The notes under the pieces: generated by a model
What the model was told of the DNA's origin: nothing
The model's input: the letters and a program-made list of their open reading frames with translations, nothing else
Databases searched by the model: none
Source of the DNA: Parvibaculum sp.
GTDB lineage: Bacteria; Pseudomonadota; Alphaproteobacteria; Parvibaculales; Parvibaculaceae
DNA length: 34,892 bases
NCBI GenBank assembly: GCA_019635965.1
Contig: JAHBYK010000024.1
Location: 1 to 34,892, forward strand
Direction: 5' to 3'
Shown here: positions 1 to 11,277 of the stretch, piece after piece
Numbering within the stretch: position 1 is the stretch's first letter
Layout: each line of letters opens with the position of its first letter
Made by a program: the position numbers and the translations under genes

Positions 1-135
1 GTCGAGTTCGGCGCGGTTGAAAAAGACTTCCGGTTCGCGCGGGCGTTTCGGCGCCATGTCCGGCACGGATGTCGCGATGAGCGTCAGCCTGTCGGCCATT
101 GCCTTTCGGGAATCCTGCTCGGCGCTGTCGCTCAT
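1..135 (-). CDS. N-terminal part of a DUF2794-like protein (runs off left edge)
   Basis: Reading the minus strand from the ATG at 135 gives an open frame of 45 codons to the window edge, beginning MSDSAEQDSRKAMADRLT and ending with a FFNRAELD-type stretch. A GAGGA ribosome-binding site lies 12 bases upstream (complement of 148-152). The closing segment resembles the start of the small alphaproteobacterial DUF2794 family, which has an F-x-R-x-E-L motif soon after a variable N-terminus; this is from memory. Function is unknown for that family. Too little is visible to exclude another protein. The frame and start are well supported; the family name is tentative. Confidence 0.5.
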   Translation of the reverse strand, partial: MSDSAEQDSRKAMADRLTLIATSVPDMAPKRPREPEVFFNRAELD

Positions 136-315
136 TCCGTGCCGCTTTCCTCATGCGCTTTCCAGCCGCTCACACGCCCGGCCAGGCGGTCTTTGAAAAG
201 CATGGCATATGGCGCTCAAGGCGTCATCCGATTGTTACAAAACGTCAAGGTTTCTGCGGCTTTCAAAGAAAAATCGGGCATATGCGAAAACCACAATATC
301 GCCTTTTTTCAGCCC

Positions 316-344
316 TTGGAGAGCCACACTGCCCCTCCATATTT
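316..344 (+). promoter_or_regulatory. Candidate promoter for the structured RNA
   Basis: TTGGAG at 316-321 and CATATT/ATATTT at 338-344 are separated by 16-17 bases, close to the sigma-70 arrangement. A start about 7 bases downstream would fall at about 349-351, exactly where the first stem of the downstream RNA structure begins. Sequence match to consensus is only moderate. Confidence 0.35.
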
Positions 345-348
345 GCAT

Positions 349-525
349 CGTTGCCTCATTGGCCCGGTTCCTTGCGACGTTCCGGTTTCATCAGCCCCCC
401 AGCCCCACCGGGATAGATTGGGGGAGCCGGGCCAACCCCTTCCCCCTCGGGGTGAGGCAACGACAAGAGATCAGCCAAGTGCTGCGGGCCGCCCGGGACT
501 CCCCCCTCCCGGGCGGCTTTTTCTT
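349..525 (+). ncRNA. Candidate structured small RNA, family not recognised
   Basis: This non-coding stretch folds convincingly by eye. CGTTGCCTCA (349-358) pairs perfectly with 453-462 (10 bp). Immediately inside, 359-371 pairs with 423-435 (13 bp with one G-U). The 3' side of the junction carries a small CCCC/GGGG hairpin (436-439 with 449-452), and the inner loop holds a further 5-bp hairpin (382-386 with 407-411). The element ends in an intrinsic terminator at 488-525 and starts just after promoter-like boxes, giving a transcript of about 175 nt. The three-way shape recalls regulatory RNAs, but I do not see the SRP RNA core or a known riboswitch core. Its C/G tracts partly resemble the intergenic repeats at 27188-29629, so a degenerate repeat is an alternative. 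It could also be a leader of the ABC operon at 698. From 136 to 315 I see nothing else beyond the RBS of the left-edge gene. Confidence 0.45.
488..525 (+). terminator. Rho-independent terminator
   Basis: An 11-bp perfect stem (488-498 with 507-517, GCCGCCCGGGA/TCCCGGGCGGC), an 8-base C-rich loop, and then TTTTTCTT. It points to transcription on the + strand. No + strand gene lies upstream in the window, which is the main reason to infer a small RNA. The exposed CUCCCCCC loop could pair with Shine-Dalgarno sequences, as in some alphaproteobacterial small RNAs (inference). Confidence 0.8.
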
Positions 526-564
526 GTGTGCTGCCGCTGGCCGGGAAAATGAAACATCTTTCAC

Positions 565-593
565 TTGAAGGACTTGGCGGGCTGGCCTACACC
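565..593 (+). promoter_or_regulatory. Weak candidate promoter for the ABC operon
   Basis: TTGAAG at 565-570 and TACACC at 588-593 with a 17-base spacer lie between the terminator and the first gene of the four-gene cassette. The -35 is reasonable and the -10 is poor. Nothing else promoter-like is evident in 526-697. Confidence 0.25.
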
Positions 594-697
594 AGATTTC
601 CGCCTCGGGGAGCAGCGGAAAATTGGAGTGGCAAGCGGGCCGGAGAGCCTGGGACACCGCTCCGGGGAGAGAGATCATCAGCATTTCCGGTACTCAC

Positions 698-1708
698 ATG
701 ACGAATGAAAACCGTCCGGCGCCGGCTGGCGGCGAGCCCATGATCGTCATCGAAAATCTCACCAAGCGGTTCGGCCCCTTCACCGCGGTCGACAATATCG
801 GCTTCTCGGTGGCGCGCGGCGAAGTGCTCGGCTTTCTCGGGCCGAACGGTGCGGGCAAATCCACCACCATGAAGATGATCACCGGCTTCCTCGCGCCGAC
901 CTCCGGCACGGCGCGGATCTGCGGCCATGACATTCTCGTGGCGCCGCTCGCTGCCCAGCGCGAGATCGGCTATCTGCCGGAAGGCGCGCCTGCCTATGGC
1001 GACATGACGTCGCTCGGTTTCCTGCGTTTTATCGCGCGGGTGCGGCGCCTGTCGGGCAGCGCGGCCAATGAGGCGATCGAGCGCGCCGTCGAGGCGACGG
1101 AACTCGGCGGCGTTCTCGAACAGCCGATCGACACGCTCTCCAAGGGCTTCCGCCGCCGCGTCGGTCTCGCACAGGCGATCCTGCACAATCCGCCCGTGCT
1201 CATCATGGACGAGCCGACCGACGGCCTCGACCCCAATCAGAAATTCGAGGTGCGCAAGCTGATCGGTCGCATGGCGAAGGACAAGGCCATCGTCATTTCC
1301 ACGCATATTCTCGAAGAAGTGGATGCGATCTGCACCCGCGCACTCATCATCGACCGTGGCCGCGTCGTTGCCGACGGCACGCCCGGCGCGCTCATGGCGC
1401 GGTCGCGCTATCACAATGCGGTTTCGCTGACGCTGTCCGGCCAGAGCACGGTTGCCATCGCCGAGAAGCTGCGCAACCTGCCGGGCATCGAAACCATCGA
1501 GGTGACGCCGCGCGGCGAGGAGACGACCTTCACGCTCTTCCCGAAAAGCGCAACCGAAAGCGACACGATGCTGGTCGATGCCGTGGCGCGGCTGGCGCGC
1601 GAGGAGAACTGGCCGGTGCGCGCGCTTTATGGCGAGCCGGGCCGCCTCGACGAAGTTTTCCGCAGCCTCACGCGCTCCGACACGGTAAAGGGGAGTGCCG
1701 CGGCATGA
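698..1708 (+). CDS. ABC transporter ATP-binding protein (GldA/NatA-like)
   Basis: Cytoplasmic ATPase of an ABC-2 type exporter, 336 residues from the ATG at 698. Walker A GPNGAGKST is at residues 48-56, a modified signature LSKGF at 147-151, Walker B VLIMDEP around 167-173, and the switch histidine at 203. The C-terminal ~100 residues form the extra domain seen in GldA/NatA-like ATPases. An upstream in-frame start at 623 has no conserved sequence after it, and a third ATG at 740 directly precedes the first beta strand, so the exact start is uncertain. The stop overlaps the permease start (ATGA at 1705-1708), so the two are very likely translated together. Substrate unknown. The family assignment is firm; any link to gliding is not implied. 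Confidence 0.9.
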   Translation: MTNENRPAPAGGEPMIVIENLTKRFGPFTAVDNIGFSVARGEVLGFLGPNGAGKSTTMKMITGFLAPTSGTARICGHDILVAPLAAQREIGYLPEGAPAYGDMTSLGFLRFIARVRRLSGSAANEAIERAVEATELGGVLEQPIDTLSKGFRRRVGLAQAILHNPPVLIMDEPTDGLDPNQKFEVRKLIGRMAKDKAIVISTHILEEVDAICTRALIIDRGRVVADGTPGALMARSRYHNAVSLTLSGQSTVAIAEKLRNLPGIETIEVTPRGEETTFTLFPKSATESDTMLVDAVARLAREENWPVRALYGEPGRLDEVFRSLTRSDTVKGSAAA

Positions 1709-2439
1709 ACGAACTTCTCGCCATTTTCCGCCGCGAGCTTGCCGGCTATTTCGCAACGCCGCTCGCCTTCATCTTCATCGTGATCTTCCTCTTCACGATG
1801 GGCGCCTTCACCTTCTATCTCGGCGGCTATTACGAAAGCGGTCAGGCGGATCTCACGATCTTCTTCAATTTCCACCCCTGGCTCTATCTCTTCCTGATCC
1901 CCGCAATCTCGATGCGGCTCTGGGCGGAAGAGCGCCGCACGGGTTCGATCGAGCTGCTGCTCTCGCTGCCCGTTCCGCTCTGGGCGGCGGTGCTTGGCAA
2001 GTTTCTCGCGGCCTGGGCCTTTTCCGGCATCGCGCTCGCACTCACCTTCCCCATGTGGATCACGGTCAATTATCTCGGCGATCCCGACAATGGCGTGATC
2101 CTTGCCGGCTACATCGGCAGCTTCTTCATGGCGGGCGGCTATCTCGCCATCGGCTCCTGCCTCTCCGCGGTCACGCGCAATCAGGTCATTGCCTTCGTGG
2201 TCAGCGTTGCGGTCTGCTTCCTTTTCACCGTGTCGGGGCTTCCCATCGTCACGGATTTCTTCGCGGGCTGGGCGCCGCAGCAGGTGGTTTCCACCATCGC
2301 GTCCTTCTCCTTCCTCACGCATTTCAACGCCATCACGCGCGGCGTGATCGATCTGCGCGATGTGATCTATTTCGCCTCGCTGATCGCAACATGGCTTGTC
2401 GCCTGCGGCATCGTCGTCGACATGAAGAAGGCGGGGTAA
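1705..2439 (+). CDS. ABC-2 type transporter permease
   Basis: Integral inner-membrane permease of 244 residues with about six hydrophobic segments, partner of the ATPase at 698. A typical ABC-2 feature is the cytoplasmic segment after the second membrane span (residues ~74-86) with the pattern WAEERRTGSIELLLSLP, found in GldF/NosY-like permeases. It overlaps the ATPase stop codon by four bases and is followed after four bases by the GldG-like gene. The complex presumably needs the two downstream membrane-anchored proteins, since the four genes form one closely spaced block. Confidence 0.88.
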   Translation: MNELLAIFRRELAGYFATPLAFIFIVIFLFTMGAFTFYLGGYYESGQADLTIFFNFHPWLYLFLIPAISMRLWAEERRTGSIELLLSLPVPLWAAVLGKFLAAWAFSGIALALTFPMWITVNYLGDPDNGVILAGYIGSFFMAGGYLAIGSCLSAVTRNQVIAFVVSVAVCFLFTVSGLPIVTDFFAGWAPQQVVSTIASFSFLTHFNAITRGVIDLRDVIYFASLIATWLVACGIVVDMKKAG

Positions 2440-2443
2440 GTAC

Positions 2444-4384
2444 ATGCCGAACCAGCAGATCAGCCGCTCGGCCTACCGCGTCATCATGCTCGTGCTGCTC
2501 GCGTTGCTCTTCCTTGCGGTCAACATGTTCTCCAATGTCATGTTCCGTACGGCGCGCGTCGACCTCACGGAAAACCGGCTCTACACCGTGTCGGAAGGCA
2601 CGAAGGATGTTGCCGCCAGCATCGAAGAGCCGATCACGCTCCGTTTTTTCTATTCCGAGAAACTTGCAAACGATTTCAGCCGTATCCGCATCTATGCCGG
2701 TCATGTCCGCGACATGCTGGAGGAAATGCGTGCGCGCTCGGGCGGCATGATCCGTCTCGAGGTGATCGACCCCGAGCCCTTCTCGGAGGAAGAAGATCTC
2801 GCCATGTCGCTCGGCCTCAAGGGCGCGCCGACGCAATCGGGCGATATCATCTATTTCGGCCTTGTCGGCACGAATTCCGTCGACGGGCTCGAATCCATCC
2901 CCTTCTTCACCGATGAGCGCGAGCAGTATCTCGAATATGACATCGCGCGCATGATCCAGAATCTGAGCCGCCCCGAGCGGCCGGTGCTCGGCATCGTCAC
3001 GAACCTGCCGCTCGATACGGGCACGGGCGGGCTCATGTCGGCAATGCGCGGCGAATCGCTGCCCTTCATGATCTATGAGGAATTGCGCGACCGCTTCGAG
3101 CTCGAGTTCCTCGAACAGCAATTCGAGGCCGTGCCGGGCCGTGTCGACGTGCTGATGATCGCGCATCCGAAGCCGCTTGATCCGCGCACGCTTTATGCGA
3201 TCGACCAGTTCGTGATGCGCGGCGGCCATGTGCTCGCCTTCCTCGACCCGCATTCGGAAGTGAGCCTCACGGCAGGTCCGAATGGCGAGCCCATTCGCGG
3301 CTATACGGAAATGTCCGATCTCGGGCCGCTTCTCGAAAGCTGGGGCGTTCATTACGACCCGACAAAGATCGTCGGCGACCGCACTATGGCGCAGCGCGTG
3401 CGCACCGGTATGGATGCGCGCCGCCAGGAAAGCGATTACGTGATCTGGCTTGCGGTGCCGCGCGGCAATGTCGCGACGGACGACATCGTGACCTCGGATG
3501 TCGTGCGCCTCAATCTCGGTACGGCCGGTTATCTGACGCCCATCGAGGGTGCGACGACGACTTTCGCGCCCATCGTCTTCTCTTCGGAAGATTCGAAACT
3601 CTACGACGTCGATTATGTGAAGCAGGGCCCGCGGCCGGACGATCTTCTGCGCGGCTTCGAGCCTTCGGGCGAGCGCTATACGATTGCCGCGCGTCTCTCG
3701 GGTCCGGTGAGAAGCGCCTTCGACGCGCAACCCGAGGCCGTGGCGGTCGATGAGGACGGCCGCCCCCTGCAGCGCCGCTCGGGCGAGAAGGTGGGCGAGC
3801 ACATCGCCACCTCGAAGAGCGACACAAATATCATCGTCTTTGCCGATAGCGATATTTTCGACGACCGCTTCTGGGTGCGCACCGACTCCTATCTCGGCGA
3901 ACGGATCGCGCAGCCGATCGCAGACAATGCCGTCTTCATCATGTCGGCGATCGACAATCTGATGGGATCGAACGAACTCATCTCGCTTCGTGCGCGCGAC
4001 AAGATCGACCGGCCCTTCACGGTGGTGGAGGAACTTCGCCGCACGGCGGAGCGCCGCTTCCTCGCCGAGCAGGAAGAGCTGGAGCGCCGTGTCGCCGAGG
4101 CCGAGCGCAAGCTCACCGAGCTTCAGATCGGCGGGCAGGGCGCCAACGGCGCGCCGAGCGAGGCCGAAGCGGACGCCATCGAGCGGTTCCGCGCGGAGCT
4201 TCTCGACAGCCGCAAGAAGCTCCGTGAAGTGCAGCGCGATTTGCGGCGCGATGTCGAAGGCCTCGGCGCCAATCTGCGTTTCGTGAATATCGCGCTCGTG
4301 CCGCTTGTTCTTGCCATATTGGCGACGGCTGCTGCTGTGCTGCGCTATCGCCGCCGCAAGGCGCGCGTCGAAAAGGGAGCCTGA
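2444..4384 (+). CDS. GldG-like auxiliary protein of ABC-2 transporter
   Basis: Membrane-anchored protein of 646 residues. One transmembrane segment lies at about residues 12-32, followed by the hallmark DLTENRLYTVS motif (about 40-50) of the GldG/ABC auxiliary family (PF09822-type). A large extracytoplasmic domain follows, then a charged coiled-coil region at about 525-605 rich in Glu/Arg, and a second transmembrane segment near 612-635 with a basic tail. This gives a topology with both ends in the cytoplasm. It sits 4 bp after the permease and 5 bp before the DUF4340-like gene. The family is known as a required partner of Gld-type ABC systems in Bacteroidetes; its role in alphaproteobacteria is unclear. 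Confidence 0.85.
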   Translation: MPNQQISRSAYRVIMLVLLALLFLAVNMFSNVMFRTARVDLTENRLYTVSEGTKDVAASIEEPITLRFFYSEKLANDFSRIRIYAGHVRDMLEEMRARSGGMIRLEVIDPEPFSEEEDLAMSLGLKGAPTQSGDIIYFGLVGTNSVDGLESIPFFTDEREQYLEYDIARMIQNLSRPERPVLGIVTNLPLDTGTGGLMSAMRGESLPFMIYEELRDRFELEFLEQQFEAVPGRVDVLMIAHPKPLDPRTLYAIDQFVMRGGHVLAFLDPHSEVSLTAGPNGEPIRGYTEMSDLGPLLESWGVHYDPTKIVGDRTMAQRVRTGMDARRQESDYVIWLAVPRGNVATDDIVTSDVVRLNLGTAGYLTPIEGATTTFAPIVFSSEDSKLYDVDYVKQGPRPDDLLRGFEPSGERYTIAARLSGPVRSAFDAQPEAVAVDEDGRPLQRRSGEKVGEHIATSKSDTNIIVFADSDIFDDRFWVRTDSYLGERIAQPIADNAVFIMSAIDNLMGSNELISLRARDKIDRPFTVVEELRRTAERRFLAEQEELERRVAEAERKLTELQIGGQGANGAPSEAEADAIERFRAELLDSRKKLREVQRDLRRDVEGLGANLRFVNIALVPLVLAILATAAAVLRYRRRKARVEKGA

Positions 4385-4389
4385 TTGCG

Positions 4390-5493
4390 ATGAACGCTTC
4401 AATTTCCGGCGTCATGGAGAACAGGCCCTTGCGCAATCTCGTGGTGCTTGCCGCGGTCACGCTTGTTGCGCTTGTCGCCGCCATCGTCGCGGTCGTCAGC
4501 GACCAGAGCAGCGTGCGCACGAGTTTCGTGCCGCATCCGCTGTTCGAGGGGCTTGCGACGCAGCTCGACCGCGTCGACCGCATCGTCTATACAGCGAGCC
4601 GCGGCATGGCGGGCGAAGAAGTCGTGTCGATCAGCCGCAATGAAGACGGTGTGTGGGGCGTTGCCTCGCGGGCCGGCTATCCCGCCAATGAGGAGCTTGT
4701 GCGCAGTGTGCTGCTCGGCGCCGGCAATATGGAGGCTTATGAGCCCCGCACGGCCAATCCCGAATGGCACCGCAATCTCGGCCTGATGAATCCCGAAGAT
4801 ATCGGCTCTGCGATCCGCGTCGAACTTTTCAGCGGCGATGCGCGTCTTGCGGGCCTTCTCGTCGGCAAGGTGCCGGAGCGCGCGGTCGATGTGAAGGGTG
4901 AGGGGCTCATCTATGTCCGCCGGGATGGCGAGAACCAGACCTGGCTCGCGCGCGGCCGCCTGCCGGTTCACAAGCAGGCTTTCGACTGGCTCGACATGAC
5001 ATTCGTGAATATCCCGCGCGAAGATGTGGCGCGCGTGACGCTCTGGGCCGGTACGGAACGTCCCGTCGTCATGGAGCGCGCTTCGCCCGAGGCGGCCGAT
5101 TTCGTGATTGCCAATCTGCCGGAGGGCCGGGCCTCGCGCGGTGCGCCGGTCGTCAATCAGGCCGCAGGCGCGCTTCTCGAAGCGGCGTTCGACGATGTCG
5201 CGACGGCCGATACGCTGGACATGCCGGAAGACGGGCCGCGCGTCGAGGTCGAGACCTTCGACGGCATGAAGCTCTCCATGCATATGGGCGGGCAGGGCGG
5301 CGCGCTCTGGGCGAAGTTCACGGCGGAAGGCGAGAGCGAGGAGGCGGCGCTGCGTGCCGAAGACCTCAATGCGCGCCTCTCGCCCTGGACCTACAAGCTG
5401 CCGCAGGAGGTGAGCGGCCATCTCACCCAGACGATGGATGTGCTGACGCGCGAAGCGGGTCCGGCGGATGCGATGTTCGGTCCGGCTGAATAA
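4390..5493 (+). CDS. DUF4340-like membrane-anchored protein
   Basis: 367 residues with one N-terminal transmembrane segment (about 17-37) and a large extracytoplasmic region containing repeated beta-rich units with short Trp-containing motifs (VWGVAS, WLDMTF). This is the layout of DUF4340 proteins, which are typically the last gene of GldA/F/G-type ABC clusters. It follows the GldG-like gene by 5 bp, and transcription ends at the terminator 20 bp downstream. Molecular function is unknown; by context it is an accessory component of the exporter. Family assignment rests on context and architecture more than on a specific motif. Confidence 0.75.
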   Translation: MNASISGVMENRPLRNLVVLAAVTLVALVAAIVAVVSDQSSVRTSFVPHPLFEGLATQLDRVDRIVYTASRGMAGEEVVSISRNEDGVWGVASRAGYPANEELVRSVLLGAGNMEAYEPRTANPEWHRNLGLMNPEDIGSAIRVELFSGDARLAGLLVGKVPERAVDVKGEGLIYVRRDGENQTWLARGRLPVHKQAFDWLDMTFVNIPREDVARVTLWAGTERPVVMERASPEAADFVIANLPEGRASRGAPVVNQAAGALLEAAFDDVATADTLDMPEDGPRVEVETFDGMKLSMHMGGQGGALWAKFTAEGESEEAALRAEDLNARLSPWTYKLPQEVSGHLTQTMDVLTREAGPADAMFGPAE

Positions 5494-5512
5494 GTCCGCA
5501 ACGACAGGCAAC

Positions 5513-5542
5513 AAAAAAGGGCGCCCCGCGGGGCGCCCTTTT
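5513..5542. terminator. Bidirectional intrinsic terminator
   Basis: A 20-bp perfect palindrome (5519-5538, GGGCGCCCCG/CGGGGCGCCC) flanked by A6 on the left and T4 on the right. It can end both the four-gene cassette on the + strand and aconitase on the - strand, which lie tail to tail here. Confidence 0.88.
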
Positions 5543-5562
5543 CGTTTGGTGAGGCTTCCGCC

Positions 5563-8856
<3,294 letters not shown>

Positions 8857-8983
8857 CGCTTGTCGTCCTCGGTGATGCGCGGTCCGGGCGCGATGTGTGC
8901 GGGATGATCGGAGGCGGTGCCGCGCACGCGAAGGAAATCCGCGTGTGCCTCAGCCCTTTTCGCCGCCGCTATCGAGCCTGGAA

Positions 8984-9012
8984 CCTGGATGCTTTTCGCG
9001 GCGGACTATAAT
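8984..9012 (+). promoter_or_regulatory. Candidate promoter of the crotonase-ccm operon
   Basis: A perfect TATAAT sits at 9007-9012, with a poor -35 (CCTGGA, 8984-8989) at 17-base spacing. Transcription would begin near 9019, leaving a leader of about 75 bases before the crotonase. The rest of the 237-bp divergent gap (8857-9093) shows only the aconitase ribosome-binding site and a small CACGCG/CGCGTG inverted repeat around 8928-8947. Confidence 0.4.
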
Positions 9013-9093
9013 GACTTTCATCCGTGTTGACCATGCTTCGCCTGTAGCGCAAGCCGTGATAATCAGCATCGGGCAGGAAACGAGGAGTGAGCG

Positions 9094-9897
9094 ATGGCAG
9101 CGGTTCGCGTCGAGAAGAAAGGCCCCGTCACGACAGTCATTCTGGACCGTGCGCATGTGAAGAATGCGGTCGATCGCGCCACCGCCGAAGAACTTGCCGC
9201 CGCCTTTCTCGCCTTCGATCAGGACGAGGAAGCCTATGCCGCCGTCTTCTGCGGCGAGGGCGGCGCATTTTGCGCGGGCGCGGACCTCAAGGCCGCCGCC
9301 GCCGCCCAGGGCAATCGTACCGTGCCTCCCGCAACCGGCGCGAATTTCAACCGCCTCGCCGGTGACGGGCCCATGGGGCCTTCGAGAATGATTCTCAACA
9401 AGCCGGTGATCGGCGCGATCTCGGGCCATGCGGTCGCGGGCGGGCTCGAGCTTGCGCTGTGGTGCGACATGCGGGTGGTGGAGGAAGACGCGGTGATGGG
9501 CGTTTTCTGCCGCCGCTGGGGCGTGCCGCTGATCGACGGCGGAACCGTCCGCCTGCCGCGCCTCATCGGCCATTCCCGTGCGATGGATCTCATTCTGACG
9601 GGCCGTCCGGTGAATGCCGGAGAGGCGCTGCAGATGGGCCTCGCCAACCGCGTGGTGGCGAAGGGCACGTCGCGCGAGGCGGCGGAGCAGCTTGCGCTCG
9701 ATATTGCCCGTTTCCCGCAGCTTTGCCTGCGCCATGACCGCATGTCCGCCTATGAGCAGTGGGATCTGCCCTACGATCTCGCGCTTGCCAATGAGTTCGA
9801 ACATGGCCGCAAGGTGCTTGCCTCGGGCGAAACGCTGAAAGGGGCGGCGCGGTTTGCCTCCGGCAAGGGCAGGGGCGGCAGCTTTGACGACATCTGA
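9094..9897 (+). CDS. Enoyl-CoA hydratase/isomerase (crotonase) family protein
   Basis: 267-residue crotonase-fold protein with a GAGGAG-type ribosome-binding site just upstream of the ATG. The two oxyanion-hole segments are present: AFCAGADLK (around residues 57-65) and HAVAGGLELAL (around 110-120). The loop that carries the catalytic glutamate in classical enoyl-CoA hydratase reads GVFCRRWGVPLIDGG, so that glutamate is replaced and an Asp lies nearby. The protein may therefore not be a standard beta-oxidation hydratase. The closest remembered subgroup has the same FCRRWGVPLIDGGT pattern. It overlaps the start of ccmA, so it probably shares the transcript with the cytochrome c maturation genes. 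Substrate unknown. Confidence 0.85.
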   Translation: MAAVRVEKKGPVTTVILDRAHVKNAVDRATAEELAAAFLAFDQDEEAYAAVFCGEGGAFCAGADLKAAAAAQGNRTVPPATGANFNRLAGDGPMGPSRMILNKPVIGAISGHAVAGGLELALWCDMRVVEEDAVMGVFCRRWGVPLIDGGTVRLPRLIGHSRAMDLILTGRPVNAGEALQMGLANRVVAKGTSREAAEQLALDIARFPQLCLRHDRMSAYEQWDLPYDLALANEFEHGRKVLASGETLKGAARFASGKGRGGSFDDI

Positions 9898-10510
9898 TCT
9901 CCGCCTTCACGTCAGCGATCTTGCCTGCATCCGGGGCGGGCGGGTCGTTTTCGAGGGCATTTCCTTCGAGGCCGGGGCGGGCGAGGCGCTGGTGCTGACG
10001 GGGCCGAACGGCGCCGGCAAGTCGAGCCTGTTGCGGCAGATCGCGGGACTTCTCGATATCGAGCAGGGCACCATCGCGCTGACAGGCGGCGACCCGGAAC
10101 GCGGCATTGCCGAACAGGCGCATTATGCCGGTCATCTCGACGGGCTGAAGCCGCCGATGACCGTGCTTGAAACGCTGCGTTTCTGGGCGGCCTTTCTCGG
10201 CGGCGCAGCCGGTGGCGTCGAAACCGCGCTTGAGGCGATGGCGCTCGCACCGCTTGCCGATCTGCCGGCCGCCTATCTGTCGGCAGGGCAGAAGCGGCGT
10301 CTCTCGCTGGCGCGGCTTGCCGTCAGCCCGCGCCCGCTCTGGCTGCTCGACGAGCCGAGCGTCGCGCTCGATGCGGCCAGCGTCGCGCGTCTGCGCGCTT
10401 TCATGGCGGGGCATCTTGCGGGCGGCGGCATCATCGTCGCCGCCACGCATCTCGATCTCGGCCTGCCGGTGGCGCGCGAGCTCCGCCTCGGGCGGGAGGT
10501 CGCGGCATGA
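9884..10510 (+). CDS. ccmA: Heme exporter ATP-binding protein CcmA
   Basis: ATPase of the CcmABCD complex that releases holo-CcmE during cytochrome c maturation (System I). About 208 residues from a TTG at 9884; a TTG at 9854 is also in frame and there is no ATG or GTG before the conserved region. Walker A GPNGAGKSS, signature LSAGQKRRL and Walker B LWLLDEPSVALD are all visible. The coding region overlaps the 3' end of the crotonase gene by 14 bp (44 bp with the earlier start), and its stop overlaps the ccmB start (ATGA). The rare start codon and overlap suggest translational coupling and low expression. Confidence 0.9.
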   Translation: MTTSDLRLHVSDLACIRGGRVVFEGISFEAGAGEALVLTGPNGAGKSSLLRQIAGLLDIEQGTIALTGGDPERGIAEQAHYAGHLDGLKPPMTVLETLRFWAAFLGGAAGGVETALEAMALAPLADLPAAYLSAGQKRRLSLARLAVSPRPLWLLDEPSVALDAASVARLRAFMAGHLAGGGIIVAATHLDLGLPVARELRLGREVAA

Positions 10511-11184
10511 GGCGCGCCTTCCTTGCCCTTGCCGCACGCGACATCCGCCTTGCCGCCGGCATTGGCGGCGGGGGCGGCATGGCGGTGTTCTTCTTCCTCA
10601 CCGTCGTCGCCATCGTGCCGCTCGGTGTCGGGCCGGACCGGCCGGTACTCGAGCTTCTCGCGCCGGGCATGCTCTGGGTCGGGCTGCTCCTCGCCTCGCT
10701 TCTCACGCTCGACCGCATGTTCCAGGCCGATGTGGAAGACGGCAGTTTCGATCTCCTGTCGATGGGGCCGCTGCCGCTCGAGCTTGTCGCGGTTGCGAAG
10801 TCGCTGGCGCATTGGGTCGTGACCGGCCTGCCGCTCGTCGTCGCCGCGCCGGTTCTCGGCATCTTGCTGAACCTGCCGCCCGAGCGGATGCCGCTTCTCG
10901 TCATGGCCATGCTGGCCGGCACGCCCGCCCTCAGCTTCATCGGCGCTGTCGGGGCGGCGCTCACGGTCGGCATCCGCCGGGGCGGGCTTCTTGCCTCGCT
11001 TCTTGTGCTGCCCTTCTACATTCCGGTGCTGATCTTCGGTGTCGGCGCGGTCGAGGCGGCGGCGGGCGGTTTCGAGGGGCAGGCGGGGATGCAGGCGATG
11101 CTGCTTCTCGGCGCCATTTCCCTCGCCAGTTTCGTCATCGGCCCGCTCGGCGCGGCCGCCGCCCTTCGCGCCAATCTGCGCTGA
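10507..11184 (+). CDS. ccmB: Heme exporter membrane protein CcmB
   Basis: Inner-membrane subunit of the CcmABCD complex, 225 residues with six hydrophobic segments, the usual CcmB length. The segment FQADVEDGSFDLL after the second span and the LPLVVAAPVLGILL span match the family. The start overlaps the ccmA stop. A gap of 93 bp with no promoter that I can see separates it from ccmC. Confidence 0.92.
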   Translation: MRRAFLALAARDIRLAAGIGGGGGMAVFFFLTVVAIVPLGVGPDRPVLELLAPGMLWVGLLLASLLTLDRMFQADVEDGSFDLLSMGPLPLELVAVAKSLAHWVVTGLPLVVAAPVLGILLNLPPERMPLLVMAMLAGTPALSFIGAVGAALTVGIRRGGLLASLLVLPFYIPVLIFGVGAVEAAAGGFEGQAGMQAMLLLGAISLASFVIGPLGAAAALRANLR

Positions 11185-11277
11185 ACCGGGGGCCCTCCGG
11201 CAAGATTGATCCGGCGCGGCAAAATGCCTGCCGGTCCGGCTTGCCCTGGGCGATCCCCCCGCGCTAAATGGCTTCCC

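Noticed and set aside
349..525. Assignment of the structured RNA as 6S RNA or SRP RNA
   Set aside because: The SRP core (GGTCCGGAAGGAAGCA-type) is absent. The fold also lacks an open central bubble on the 5' side as in 6S RNA, so I left it unassigned.
99..568. Overlapping short + strand frames before the ABC operon
   Set aside because: They run through the candidate RNA stems and terminator, have no ribosome-binding site and show no protein-like pattern.
2333..4402. 689-codon minus-strand frame antisense to the GldG-like gene
   Set aside because: Arg/His/Asp-rich shadow with no family features; the + strand frame has membrane spans, a family motif and operon spacing.
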